From Acidithiobacillus sp. (GTDB taxonomy: Bacteria; Pseudomonadota; Gammaproteobacteria; Acidithiobacillales; Acidithiobacillaceae), in the NCBI GenBank assembly GCA_027445725.1, contig DAIAVG010000095.1, positions 1 through 5,820 on the forward strand: DNA of 5,820 nt. The letters are read 5' to 3'. Below the pieces are notes generated by a model. It was not told the DNA's origin and searched no databases. It worked only from the letters and a program-made list of their open reading frames with translations. Both the position numbers and the translations under genes were made by a program. Below, one piece after another: positions 1-5,820 of this stretch; within the stretch, counting starts at the first letter, position 1, and each line of letters opens with the position of its first letter.

Positions 1-1
1 C

Positions 2-607
2 AATGCCCTCGCAGGCTTGATACGCCCAGGTGATCGCGTGGATGTGTTGCTGGTTAAGACCGGCAGCAGCGGATCGGGAAACGCCGGCAGCCTGATCCCT
101 CTGCTCCATCGCGCCCTGGTTCTGGCCACGGGGCAGAACACGAAATTCACGCCGCTGCTGGTGCATGACAACAACGTGCTCGAGGCCCAAACGGCGCTGG
201 ATAGCTATGGCAACATTACCTTGCAGGTGACTCCAGAACAGGCGGCGCAGCTGGCGCTGGCGCAACAGGCTGGCCAGCTGCGGATCGTTTTGAGCCCGCA
301 TGCTGTACCTCCCAATGCACCTCATATCCCGTCACTTTCCGAGGCCGCGCTAGGCAATGGCAGCGCCACGGGAGGAGATTCCGAAGCCACGGTGCAGTAC
401 ATCATCGGTGGTGGCAGTGGCAATGTGGCCAGCCAGATTGAAGGTATGGGCACTGGCGTGTCCAACAAGGGCGCCGCCCAGGCCAGTACTACCCAGGATA
501 GTATCAGCAAGCAGCAGAACGCGATGAAAAAAGCCGTTTCCGGCCTCCAGTCTATTCTCCATCTCGACCAGTCCGCTGCCGCCCAAATGCAAAAGGGAAT
601 GCAATGA
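2..607 (+). CDS. cpaB: Tad/Flp pilus assembly protein CpaB (RcpC), 3' part, start outside window
   Basis: The reading frame is open from the first bases of the window to the TGA at 605-607, giving 201 visible residues. The TTG at 17-19 is an internal Leu codon, not a start, because the frame continues upstream through N-A-L-A-G into the family motif GLIRPGDRVDVLL (visible residues 5-17). This motif follows the SAF domain in CpaB/RcpC proteins. The RcpC-type region continues to VTPEQAAQLALAQQAGQLRI (about 76-95), which matches the conserved stretch near the end of this family. CpaB is a periplasmic partner of the Tad secretin. About 65 residues follow the last family-like strand (VQYIIGGG, about 131-138). 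They are rich in Gly, Ser, Ala and Gln and look flexible. The N-terminal signal/anchor and most of the SAF domain are missing because of the window edge. The stop overlaps the cpaC start by 4 bp (ATGA), so the two genes are probably translationally coupled. Confidence 0.9.
   Translation, partial: NALAGLIRPGDRVDVLLVKTGSSGSGNAGSLIPLLHRALVLATGQNTKFTPLLVHDNNVLEAQTALDSYGNITLQVTPEQAAQLALAQQAGQLRIVLSPHAVPPNAPHIPSLSEAALGNGSATGGDSEATVQYIIGGGSGNVASQIEGMGTGVSNKGAAQASTTQDSISKQQNAMKKAVSGLQSILHLDQSAAAQMQKGMQ
593..598 (+). promoter_or_regulatory. Ribosome binding site for cpaC
   Basis: AAGGGA lies inside the last codons of cpaB, 5 bases before the ATG at 604. It supports this ATG as the cpaC start, together with the ATGA overlap and the signal peptide that begins directly at this Met. 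Confidence 0.6.
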
Positions 608-2181
608 TCAACAAAGTAAACACACGGTTTCGAACTGTTGCCTTCGCCGTCTCCGGCGCCTTGGCCGGTATACAACCTGCTCTTGCTCTGGCGGCCCCAG
701 GGAATTACGCCCCGGTTGCCCAGGTACCCATGGTGCGCCACACGCTGCAGCTTTACGATGGACAGGTCATGGTCCTGCCAGCCGAAGGAGTTACCCGGGT
801 CGCCATCGGAAATGGGAAGATTATCGGGGTCAAGACGTTGAAGGGACAAATCGTTTTGCTGGCCACCGGTACTGGCACTACCGATTTATATGTGTGGTCA
901 AAAACAAACGAACTATCGGCGTATCATATTTTCGTCACTGGCGATGATACGGGGCAAAGCTACCGGCAGGTGTCGGCGGTACTTCATGGCGTGCCGGGGC
1001 TGCATATTGATCAGGAAGGAGGGAGGATCGTCCTTTCGGGCAGCCTTGATCCAACGGAAAGCAAACGGGTGGCCGATATCGCCAAGACCTTCCCCGGCGT
1101 CACCGATATGGTCAGGTCCGACAGTGTCGGGATGCGGCGCATGGTTTACCTGGATGTGCAGGTGGTCGATTTCAAGAAAAATGCATTGCACAACCTGGGT
1201 ATCCAGTGGCAACAGGGCATCGCCGGACCATCGGTCGGGCTGGTGGGTGACTTCGTGCATAACAGTACGTATCGATTGGGGGATGTGACCCAAGGCGGAT
1301 TGCAGAGCAACACATTGAACGGACCAGCCGGGCCATTGCAGGGTCTGCCGCTGACCGTGAACCCGTTCGCGAGTTATCTTGGCCTCGTTTCGACGCTGAC
1401 CTCGACGATCAATCTGGCGGTTCAGAGCGGTGACGCCTATATCCTCGCCAACCCCCAGCTCAGTACCCGCAGCGGCGGCAATGCGACCTTCCTTGCCGGC
1501 GGCGAAGTGCCCATTCCGATTAGCAGCGCCCTCGGCCAGACTTCTGTGCTTTATAAAAAGTACGGCGTACAACTCGACATCAAGCCGGAGGCCGATGCCA
1601 AGGGCAACGTGCTGGCCAGCATCTCAACGGAAGTGAGTCAGATCGACCCTAGTGTGACGGTCAACGGCTATCCGGGTTTTCTGACGCGCAAAACCACATC
1701 GGTGGTGAATGTACACAGCGGCCAGACCATCGTACTTTCCGGACTGATTCACTCCATAGGTTCGTCAACGCTGACCAAGTTCCCCTGGCTCTCCGATATC
1801 CCAATCCTCGGATACCTTTTCAAGAACAATAACTTTCAGGCGAGCAGGAGTGAGTTGGTGATCTTCGTTACCCCTGTGGTATTCAATCCAAACTCTGTCG
1901 TGAACCAGGAAGCGGTACTGCGGGGCACGCAGCTCATGCGACAGTTCAATGCAACGGCGGGCAAAGGGATCTACATGCCAGGCTTCGGCGTGGGGCCGGG
2001 CAGCCACCTGCTTCCGGCCGGGGTGGGAAAAGCGGGTGAATCGCAGTCAGGGAAGGCGCCCGCGGCGCCGGGCCCGGCAGCCCCGGACGCGGCGGGGAAA
2101 GCCGAGCCCGCCTCTACCTCCCCGGCAAAAACGCCCCCTGTAGCGGTGCAGACGACCATCCCGCTCAAGACTCAATCCTGA
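604..2181 (+). CDS. cpaC: Tad pilus outer-membrane secretin CpaC (RcpA)
   Basis: This is a 525-residue secretin that should form the outer-membrane channel through which the Flp pilus leaves the cell. Residues 1-30 form a Sec signal peptide: basic start, hydrophobic core, and an ALA|AP cleavage site near 30/31. There is no lipobox. Residues about 45-113 match the pilus-formation N-terminal domain typical of CpaC (MVLPAEGVTRVAIGNGKIIGV onward). Residues about 118-190 look like a BON/N1-type ring domain ending in YLDVQVVDF. The secretin core runs from about 265 to 427: YILANPQLSTRSGG, then FLAGGEVPIPI, YKKYGVQLDIKP, and the hallmark near-C-terminal motif FPWLSDIPILGYLFKN (393-408) followed by ELVIFVTPVVF. 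The last 50 or so residues are an Ala/Pro/Lys/Ser-rich tail with no recognised fold. The start is fixed by the ATGA overlap with cpaB, the Shine-Dalgarno match and the signal peptide. tadA follows after 15 bp. Confidence 0.95.
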   Translation: MINKVNTRFRTVAFAVSGALAGIQPALALAAPGNYAPVAQVPMVRHTLQLYDGQVMVLPAEGVTRVAIGNGKIIGVKTLKGQIVLLATGTGTTDLYVWSKTNELSAYHIFVTGDDTGQSYRQVSAVLHGVPGLHIDQEGGRIVLSGSLDPTESKRVADIAKTFPGVTDMVRSDSVGMRRMVYLDVQVVDFKKNALHNLGIQWQQGIAGPSVGLVGDFVHNSTYRLGDVTQGGLQSNTLNGPAGPLQGLPLTVNPFASYLGLVSTLTSTINLAVQSGDAYILANPQLSTRSGGNATFLAGGEVPIPISSALGQTSVLYKKYGVQLDIKPEADAKGNVLASISTEVSQIDPSVTVNGYPGFLTRKTTSVVNVHSGQTIVLSGLIHSIGSSTLTKFPWLSDIPILGYLFKNNNFQASRSELVIFVTPVVFNPNSVVNQEAVLRGTQLMRQFNATAGKGIYMPGFGVGPGSHLLPAGVGKAGESQSGKAPAAPGPAAPDAAGKAEPASTSPAKTPPVAVQTTIPLKTQS

Positions 2182-2184
2182 CCC

Positions 2185-2190
2185 AGGAGG
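2185..2190 (+). promoter_or_regulatory. Strong ribosome binding site for tadA
   Basis: A perfect AGGAGG sits in the 15-bp gap after cpaC, 6 bases before the ATG at 2197. It fixes the tadA start and therefore places the FHA-like domain inside the protein. It is the strongest Shine-Dalgarno match in the window, consistent with independent initiation of the ATPase gene instead of reliance on coupling. Confidence 0.8.
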
Positions 2191-2196
2191 TAGGGC

Positions 2197-3915
2197 ATGT
2201 TTCGAATCAACATCACCAACTCCCGCGGGAAGAGCGAGCAGGTCAATTGCGCTGCCAATAGCTGTTCGGTGGGAAAGTCGGACGAAAATCTGGTTGTCCT
2301 GCAGGGATGGCAGGTGGCGCGGAAGCACGCCACCTTCTTTCAGGATGAATCGGCGATGTTCGTCAAGGACGAAGCTAGCGCCTTCGGCGTGAAGGTCAAC
2401 GGGAACCGCATCAGCGGCACCACGGGCCCTTTGCGGCCCAGCGACATCGTGGAGATTGGCAGTTATCTGCTGACGGTGGAGGTACTCAATAAAACGACTG
2501 AGGTGGATGTCCCACGAGAAGCGCCGCCGCCAATGGGGGAGGCGGTGGCTGCCCCGGTTGTGGCGGTGGGAGGGATCTCCTCTAGCGACGGCGCTGCGAC
2601 CGGGGCGACGCCGCAGGTCTCGCGTGACCATCATCAGTTCGCCACCCTCCGCATCGTTCAGGAGCGCCTGATATCGCGCATGGATTTTCGGCGCATTGAT
2701 ACCACGAAGATGACCGAACTGGAATTGCGCCAGCGGACGAAAGAGCTGATCGAAGAGATTATCAATGAGGACCCGTCATTGGCAAAAGACTGCGACCGGG
2801 AGCGGTTGGTACAGGCCGCCCTTCACGAAGCGGTTGGTCTGGGACCGCTGGAAGTGCTCCTTGCCGACGACAGCATCACGGAAATCATGGTCAACAGGTA
2901 TGACGAGATCTTTGTCGAAAAGAGTGGTCGCTTAACGCCGTCCGAAATCCTGTTTTCCAGTGACAAGAGCGTGTTGTCGGCCATCGAACGAATCATCGCT
3001 CCCCTTGGGCGGCGTATCGATGAAAGCTCGCCGATGGTTGACGGACGCTTAAAGGACGGTTCCCGCGTCAACGCCATCATACCGCCGTTGGCGCTCAAGG
3101 GGCCGTGCATCACCATCCGTAAGTTCGCCAAAAACCGGATGACGGACGAGGATCTGGTCCGCTACAATTCGGCAAGCAAACCAATGATAGAGTTTCTGCG
3201 CTTGGCCGTGGAGCAACGCCGCAACATCGTGATCTCTGGCGGTACCGGATCAGGTAAAACCACTCTACTCAACATCATGTCCAATTTCATTCCAGGCCAC
3301 GAGCGTTTGGTGACCATCGAGGACGCTGCGGAACTGCGCCTTTATCAGCCCAACCTGGTATCCATGGAGGCGCGGCCGCCCAATGTGGAGGGACAGGGGG
3401 CCGTAACGATCCGCGATCTGGTGCGCAACAGCTTGCGCATGCGTCCAGACCGCATCGTCGTTGGCGAGTGTCGCGGCGGCGAAGCCCTGGATATGTTGCA
3501 GGCCATGAATACCGGTCATGATGGTTCGCTGACCACCGTCCACGCGAACATGCCCCGCGATACCTTGTCCCGTCTGGAAGTGATGGTGCTGATGGCCGGG
3601 ATGGAGTTGCCCCTGCAGGCTATTCGCCAGCAGATATCCTCCGCGGTACAGCTGATCGTTCAGCAGACCAGGTTTTCCTGTGGCAGCCGCAAGATCACCT
3701 ATATCACGGAAGTGACGGGCATGGAGAATGGCACCATTCAGCTCCAGGATATTTTCCTCTTCAACCAAAAGGGCTATGGTTCCGATGGTAAAATCCAGGG
3801 CGATTTTATCGCGACCGGGGCGATACCGGAGTTTTACGAAGATCTGGCCAAACGCGGAATCGACGTGGATCGCAGCATCTTCCAGGGCAATAAAAGCGGG
3901 GGGATGAGACTATGA
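2197..3915 (+). CDS. tadA: Tad pilus assembly ATPase TadA (CpaF) with N-terminal FHA-like domain
   Basis: This 572-residue protein belongs to the type II/IV secretion VirB11-like ATPase family and should power Flp pilus assembly from the cytoplasm. Residues 1 to about 97 resemble an FHA domain: SVGK (24-27), ARKHA (41-45), [14 protein letters not shown] (56-69), then [14 protein letters not shown] (79-92). A low-complexity Pro/Ala/Gly linker follows (about 98-145). The CpaF N-terminal helical region spans about 150-215, with [20 protein letters not shown] at 214-233. The catalytic core has Walker [10 protein letters not shown] (348-356), an Asp box VTIEDAAEL (372-380), Walker B RIVVGE (419-424) and a His box [13 protein letters not shown] (439-451). 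All are intact, so the ATPase is expected to be active. The C-terminal part, with [14 protein letters not shown], is typical of the TadA/CpaF family. The FHA part and linker add about 145 residues to a usual TadA. In the FHA part the GR, SxxH and NGT positions read GK, AxxH and FGV. The stop overlaps tadB by 4 bp. Confidence 0.96.
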   Translation: MFRINITNSRGKSEQVNCAANSCSVGKSDENLVVLQGWQVARKHATFFQDESAMFVKDEASAFGVKVNGNRISGTTGPLRPSDIVEIGSYLLTVEVLNKTTEVDVPREAPPPMGEAVAAPVVAVGGISSSDGAATGATPQVSRDHHQFATLRIVQERLISRMDFRRIDTTKMTELELRQRTKELIEEIINEDPSLAKDCDRERLVQAALHEAVGLGPLEVLLADDSITEIMVNRYDEIFVEKSGRLTPSEILFSSDKSVLSAIERIIAPLGRRIDESSPMVDGRLKDGSRVNAIIPPLALKGPCITIRKFAKNRMTDEDLVRYNSASKPMIEFLRLAVEQRRNIVISGGTGSGKTTLLNIMSNFIPGHERLVTIEDAAELRLYQPNLVSMEARPPNVEGQGAVTIRDLVRNSLRMRPDRIVVGECRGGEALDMLQAMNTGHDGSLTTVHANMPRDTLSRLEVMVLMAGMELPLQAIRQQISSAVQLIVQQTRFSCGSRKITYITEVTGMENGTIQLQDIFLFNQKGYGSDGKIQGDFIATGAIPEFYEDLAKRGIDVDRSIFQGNKSGGMRL

Positions 3916-4772
3916 ACCGCGATATGCATATCTATTTGATCGGCGGGGTCATGTTCGGCGCCATTCTGTTCTTCGCCGTGATTTTCATGCAAGCCCTCGG
4001 AAAGAGCGCGAAATGGCAAGAGAAGCGCATCAAGGAGGGTACCTACAGGGAACTGGAGGATCTCTTCATCTTCGTCGATTTTGAAAAGTTGACCTATGTC
4101 AACTTTGCCGCTTTCCTGTTTGTTCCGGTATTGGTATGGATCATTACCTCGAACCCGATATTTACCACCGCCAGTGTGTTGCTGCCGATCTTTGCACCGA
4201 AGTGGATCGTGGCGATGGTGCGCCAAAAACGCCTGGATCAGTTTGTTTCGCAGTTCCCGGACGCGTTGATGATGCTGTCCAGTTCGCTGCGGGCGGGGTC
4301 CAGCCTGGCGGTTGCCATGGAAAATCTGGTGAATGAGAGCAAGGCCCCCTTGAGTCAGGAGTTCGCCATGCTCATTCGTTCCCAGCGGTTGGGGGCCAGC
4401 TTTGAAGATGCGGTGAGGGATATGGAGCGGCGCCTGCCCATTCAAGAGTTCATGCTTTTTTCTGCGGGATTGCGCATTGCCAGAGAGGTCGGCGGCAATC
4501 TGGCAGACATGCTGGAATCGTTGGCGGAAACACTGTACACGAAGATGCAGACGGAAGGAAAAATCAAGAGCTTGACGGCGCAGGGCAAGATTCAGGGAGT
4601 AGTAATGTCCGGCCTGCCTATCCTGCTTATGCTGGTGCTCACCCAGTTGCAGCCGGTCGCCATGCATCCCCTGTTTCACAGCGTCACGGGTTGGGGGGTA
4701 CTCACCCTGATTGCCGCCATGGAGTTCATGGGTTACATCGGCATACGCAAGATTACCAGCATCGACGTATAA
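3912..4772 (+). CDS. tadB: Tad pilus inner-membrane platform protein TadB
   Basis: This 286-residue polytopic membrane protein is of the T2SSF/GspF type. With TadC it forms the inner-membrane platform that couples TadA to pilin assembly. Hydrophobic segments are visible at about 8-28, 64-80, 84-101, 228-246 and 258-277. The T2SSF domain spans about 112-245, with the TadB-like motif FPDALMMLSSSLRAGSSL (115-132) and a second conserved block LRIAREVGGNLADMLESLAE (187-206). The length is close to typical TadB (about 290-320 residues). The ATG overlaps the tadA stop (ATGA, 3912-3915). The upstream signal is only a G6 run followed by ATGAG, so translation probably relies on coupling to tadA. A later in-frame ATG at 3924 exists, but it lacks a better ribosome site and would lose the overlap. 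Assignment as TadB and not TadC rests on its place after tadA and on these motifs. Confidence 0.94.
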   Translation: MNRDMHIYLIGGVMFGAILFFAVIFMQALGKSAKWQEKRIKEGTYRELEDLFIFVDFEKLTYVNFAAFLFVPVLVWIITSNPIFTTASVLLPIFAPKWIVAMVRQKRLDQFVSQFPDALMMLSSSLRAGSSLAVAMENLVNESKAPLSQEFAMLIRSQRLGASFEDAVRDMERRLPIQEFMLFSAGLRIAREVGGNLADMLESLAETLYTKMQTEGKIKSLTAQGKIQGVVMSGLPILLMLVLTQLQPVAMHPLFHSVTGWGVLTLIAAMEFMGYIGIRKITSIDV

Positions 4773-4795
4773 TAATGTTTGAAGTAATTAGTTGA

Positions 4796-4801
4796 AAGGA
4801 G
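4796..4801 (+). promoter_or_regulatory. Ribosome binding site for tadC, favours ATG start at 4809
   Basis: AAGGAG lies 7 bases before the ATG at 4809 and only 4 bases before the in-frame GTG at 4806. The spacing favours ATG 4809, so the protein most likely begins with a single Met followed by IWYY. Confidence 0.7.
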
Positions 4802-4808
4802 TCCAGTG

Positions 4809-5687
4809 ATGATCTGGTACTACATCGCCATCGGTTTGGCAGTGGCTTTGACCGTGATCTTGGTGATATGGGCATTTTCCGGCCTGCACTGGGAGGTTCC
4901 TGATGATGAGCGTGGTTATCTCGACCCGTTACCCCCACTGTTGCGTTTCATTTGGCCGTTGACGCGTTTTGTCGCCTACTATGCGGGTGGTCGCATGCCC
5001 GCTCCGTGGCTCGAAAGTGCCCATCGCAAGCTGGCCCGGTCCGGCGCCAATTACATGATGAATGCCGAAGAGTTCTATGCCATTCGTTTCATAGCCGCTA
5101 CAGCGGCTTTTGTGCTGATCTGGCTCGGGACCAGGCCGTTAGGCTCAACGGGGCTGTTTCTTGCGACGATGGTCGGGATACTGGGCTTTGTCTACCCGGT
5201 AATGTGGCTGAACGGCCGCTACAACAGCCGCAAGAAAGACATTCTCAAGGCGTTACCGATGTTCCTCGATTATATCGTTTTGGCCGTGGAGGCCGGCACG
5301 AACTTTTCGGGGGCGTTGGCCCAGACTGTGGAAAAGGGGCCGGTTGGCCCGATGCGCCAGGAGTTCTTTCTGGTTCTGCGTGACTTGCGTGCGGGGCTGT
5401 CACGGGCAGACGCCCTGCGCCGCATGGATGATCGTCTGAAGATTCCGGAAGTCAGTTCGGTAGTGTCTTCGATCATCCAGGCCGAGCAGGTTGGGGCCAG
5501 CATCGGCAAAATCTTGCGCATGCAGGCGGAAAGACGGCGCATGGAGCGCTTTCAGCGTGCGGAAAAGCTGGCGATGGAAGCCCCAGTCAAGCTGATGCTG
5601 CCGCTCGTGCTGTTCATTTTTCCGACGACGTTTATCGTGCTGGCTTTTCCCATTGTCATGATGATCAAGCAGCAGGGTCTGCTGTGA
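4809..5687 (+). CDS. tadC: Tad pilus inner-membrane platform protein TadC
   Basis: This is a 292-residue membrane protein, or 293 if the adjacent GTG at 4806 is used; residue numbers here count from the ATG. It is the second T2SSF-family platform component of the Tad machine. Hydrophobic segments appear at about 4-24, 92-106, 112-133 and 261-284. The T2SSF domain begins with the TadC-typical stretch KALPMFLDYIVLAVEAGTNF (147-166). It continues through RDLRAGLSRADALRRMDDR (191-209) and VSSIIQAEQVGASIGKILRM (219-238), and ends in a membrane segment rich in Leu, Phe and Ile. Length and layout are normal for TadC. It is separated from tadB by a short AT-rich gap and has its own good ribosome site. 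Its stop codon overlaps the start of the next gene (GTGA). Nothing looks truncated or frameshifted. Confidence 0.94.
   Translation: MIWYYIAIGLAVALTVILVIWAFSGLHWEVPDDERGYLDPLPPLLRFIWPLTRFVAYYAGGRMPAPWLESAHRKLARSGANYMMNAEEFYAIRFIAATAAFVLIWLGTRPLGSTGLFLATMVGILGFVYPVMWLNGRYNSRKKDILKALPMFLDYIVLAVEAGTNFSGALAQTVEKGPVGPMRQEFFLVLRDLRAGLSRADALRRMDDRLKIPEVSSVVSSIIQAEQVGASIGKILRMQAERRRMERFQRAEKLAMEAPVKLMLPLVLFIFPTTFIVLAFPIVMMIKQQGLL
5670..5684 (+). promoter_or_regulatory. Small hairpin over the start of the DUF192 gene
   Basis: CAGCAG (5670-5675), loop GGT and CTGCTG (5679-5684) form a perfect 6-bp stem at the end of tadC. The last base of the stem is the first G of the GTG start codon, and the weak GGGT ribosome-site-like sequence is in the stem and loop. 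No U-tract follows, so it is not an intrinsic terminator. It could make translation of the next gene depend on ribosomes finishing tadC. The structure is short and may be chance. Confidence 0.3.
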
Positions 5688-5820
5688 AGTGCGGATCACT
5701 CTATATGGAAGATGGCGGCTTGGCGCTAACCGTGATGAGGACGGAGACTGCGTGGGAACGCATGCGCGGTCTGCTCGGCAGCCCGGCACCAGGTCGGGGT
5801 CAAGGTTTGCTGATCGCCCC
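5684..5820 (+). CDS. DUF192-family protein, 5' part, runs off the window
   Basis: The frame is open from the GTG at 5684 to the window end, giving 45 complete codons. The segment WERMRGLLGSPAPGRGQGLL (residues 24-43) matches the opening signature of DUF192, in which W-x-x-x-x-GLLG-R-x-x-L is followed by a Gly-rich turn, GLLI and usually a Cys-containing loop. DUF192 proteins are small (commonly about 100-170 residues) and have no established biochemical role. No signal peptide precedes the motif, so this copy would be cytoplasmic. The GTG overlaps the tadC stop (GTGA), continuing the overlap pattern of the operon and suggesting co-expression with the pilus genes. An in-frame ATG at 5705 (codon 8) is an alternative start with no clearly better ribosome site. 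The 3' end and any conserved Cys lie outside the window. Confidence 0.8.
   Translation, partial: MKCGSLYMEDGGLALTVMRTETAWERMRGLLGSPAPGRGQGLLIA

Noticed and set aside
856..890. Promoter-like bases inside cpaC (TTGCTG and TTTATA)
   Set aside because: The spacing of about 23 bases is too long, and the elements fall within conserved secretin N-domain coding sequence.
913..1572. Minus-strand open frame (219 codons) opposite cpaC
   Set aside because: It is antisense to the secretin core, with no plausible ribosome site or domain. The + strand has a complete family match here.
2047..2634. Minus-strand open frame (195 codons) across the cpaC-tadA junction
   Set aside because: It is Arg-rich with no motif, and is explained by the GC-rich cpaC tail and the TadA FHA/linker coding on the other strand.
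3898..3903. Run of six G at the end of tadA as a possible phase-variation tract
   Set aside because: Six bases is short for slipped-strand variation, and the tract encodes ordinary Gly codons near the C-terminus. It more likely serves as a weak ribosome-site-like sequence for tadB.
3834..4679. Long minus-strand open frame (281 codons) opposite tadB
   Set aside because: It lies wholly antisense to a well-conserved TadB gene. Its His/Gln/Arg-rich composition is typical of reverse-frame translation of a GC-biased gene, and it shows no recognisable domain.
4775..4795. Six-codon ORF (MFEVIS) in the tadB-tadC gap
   Set aside because: It has no ribosome site of its own and no sign of an attenuator. 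An ORF this short is expected by chance in an AT-rich gap.

Overview
The window is an internal piece of a Tad (tight adherence, Flp-type) pilus operon, with every gene on the + strand. In order it holds the 3' end of cpaB/rcpC, the complete secretin gene cpaC/rcpA, a complete tadA/cpaF ATPase gene with an extra N-terminal FHA-like domain, complete tadB and tadC, and the 5' end of a gene for a DUF192-family protein. It is almost entirely coding. Real intergenic gaps are only about 15 bp (cpaC to tadA) and 36 bp (tadB to tadC). The other three junctions are 4-bp stop/start overlaps (ATGA, ATGA, GTGA). No RNA gene, mobile element, CRISPR array or terminator was seen, so the genes look like parts of one transcript that starts upstream and continues downstream.

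The source is a Gram-negative bacterium, because an outer-membrane secretin with a Sec signal peptide is present. Base composition is moderately GC-rich. An FHA domain joined to a CpaF/TadA ATPase fits Proteobacteria (beta/gamma or Acidithiobacillus-like), but the sequence alone does not fix the genus.

How the parts should work together, from knowledge of the Tad family: TadA is the cytoplasmic hexameric ATPase that drives pilus assembly. TadB and TadC form the inner-membrane platform that couples ATP hydrolysis to extraction of Flp pilin. CpaC is the outer-membrane channel, and CpaB is its periplasmic partner. Pilin, prepilin peptidase and the minor pilins (TadE/F) are not in the window and must lie elsewhere.

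The less ordinary points are: the FHA-like domain on TadA, which lacks several residues usually needed for phosphothreonine binding; no tadZ/cpaE or rcpB/cpaD between cpaC and tadA; an uncharacterised DUF192 gene joined to tadC by a GTGA overlap, with its start inside a small hairpin; and a GC-rich Ala/Pro tail on the secretin. I see a recognisable Tad system with lineage-specific modifications, not a wholly new system.
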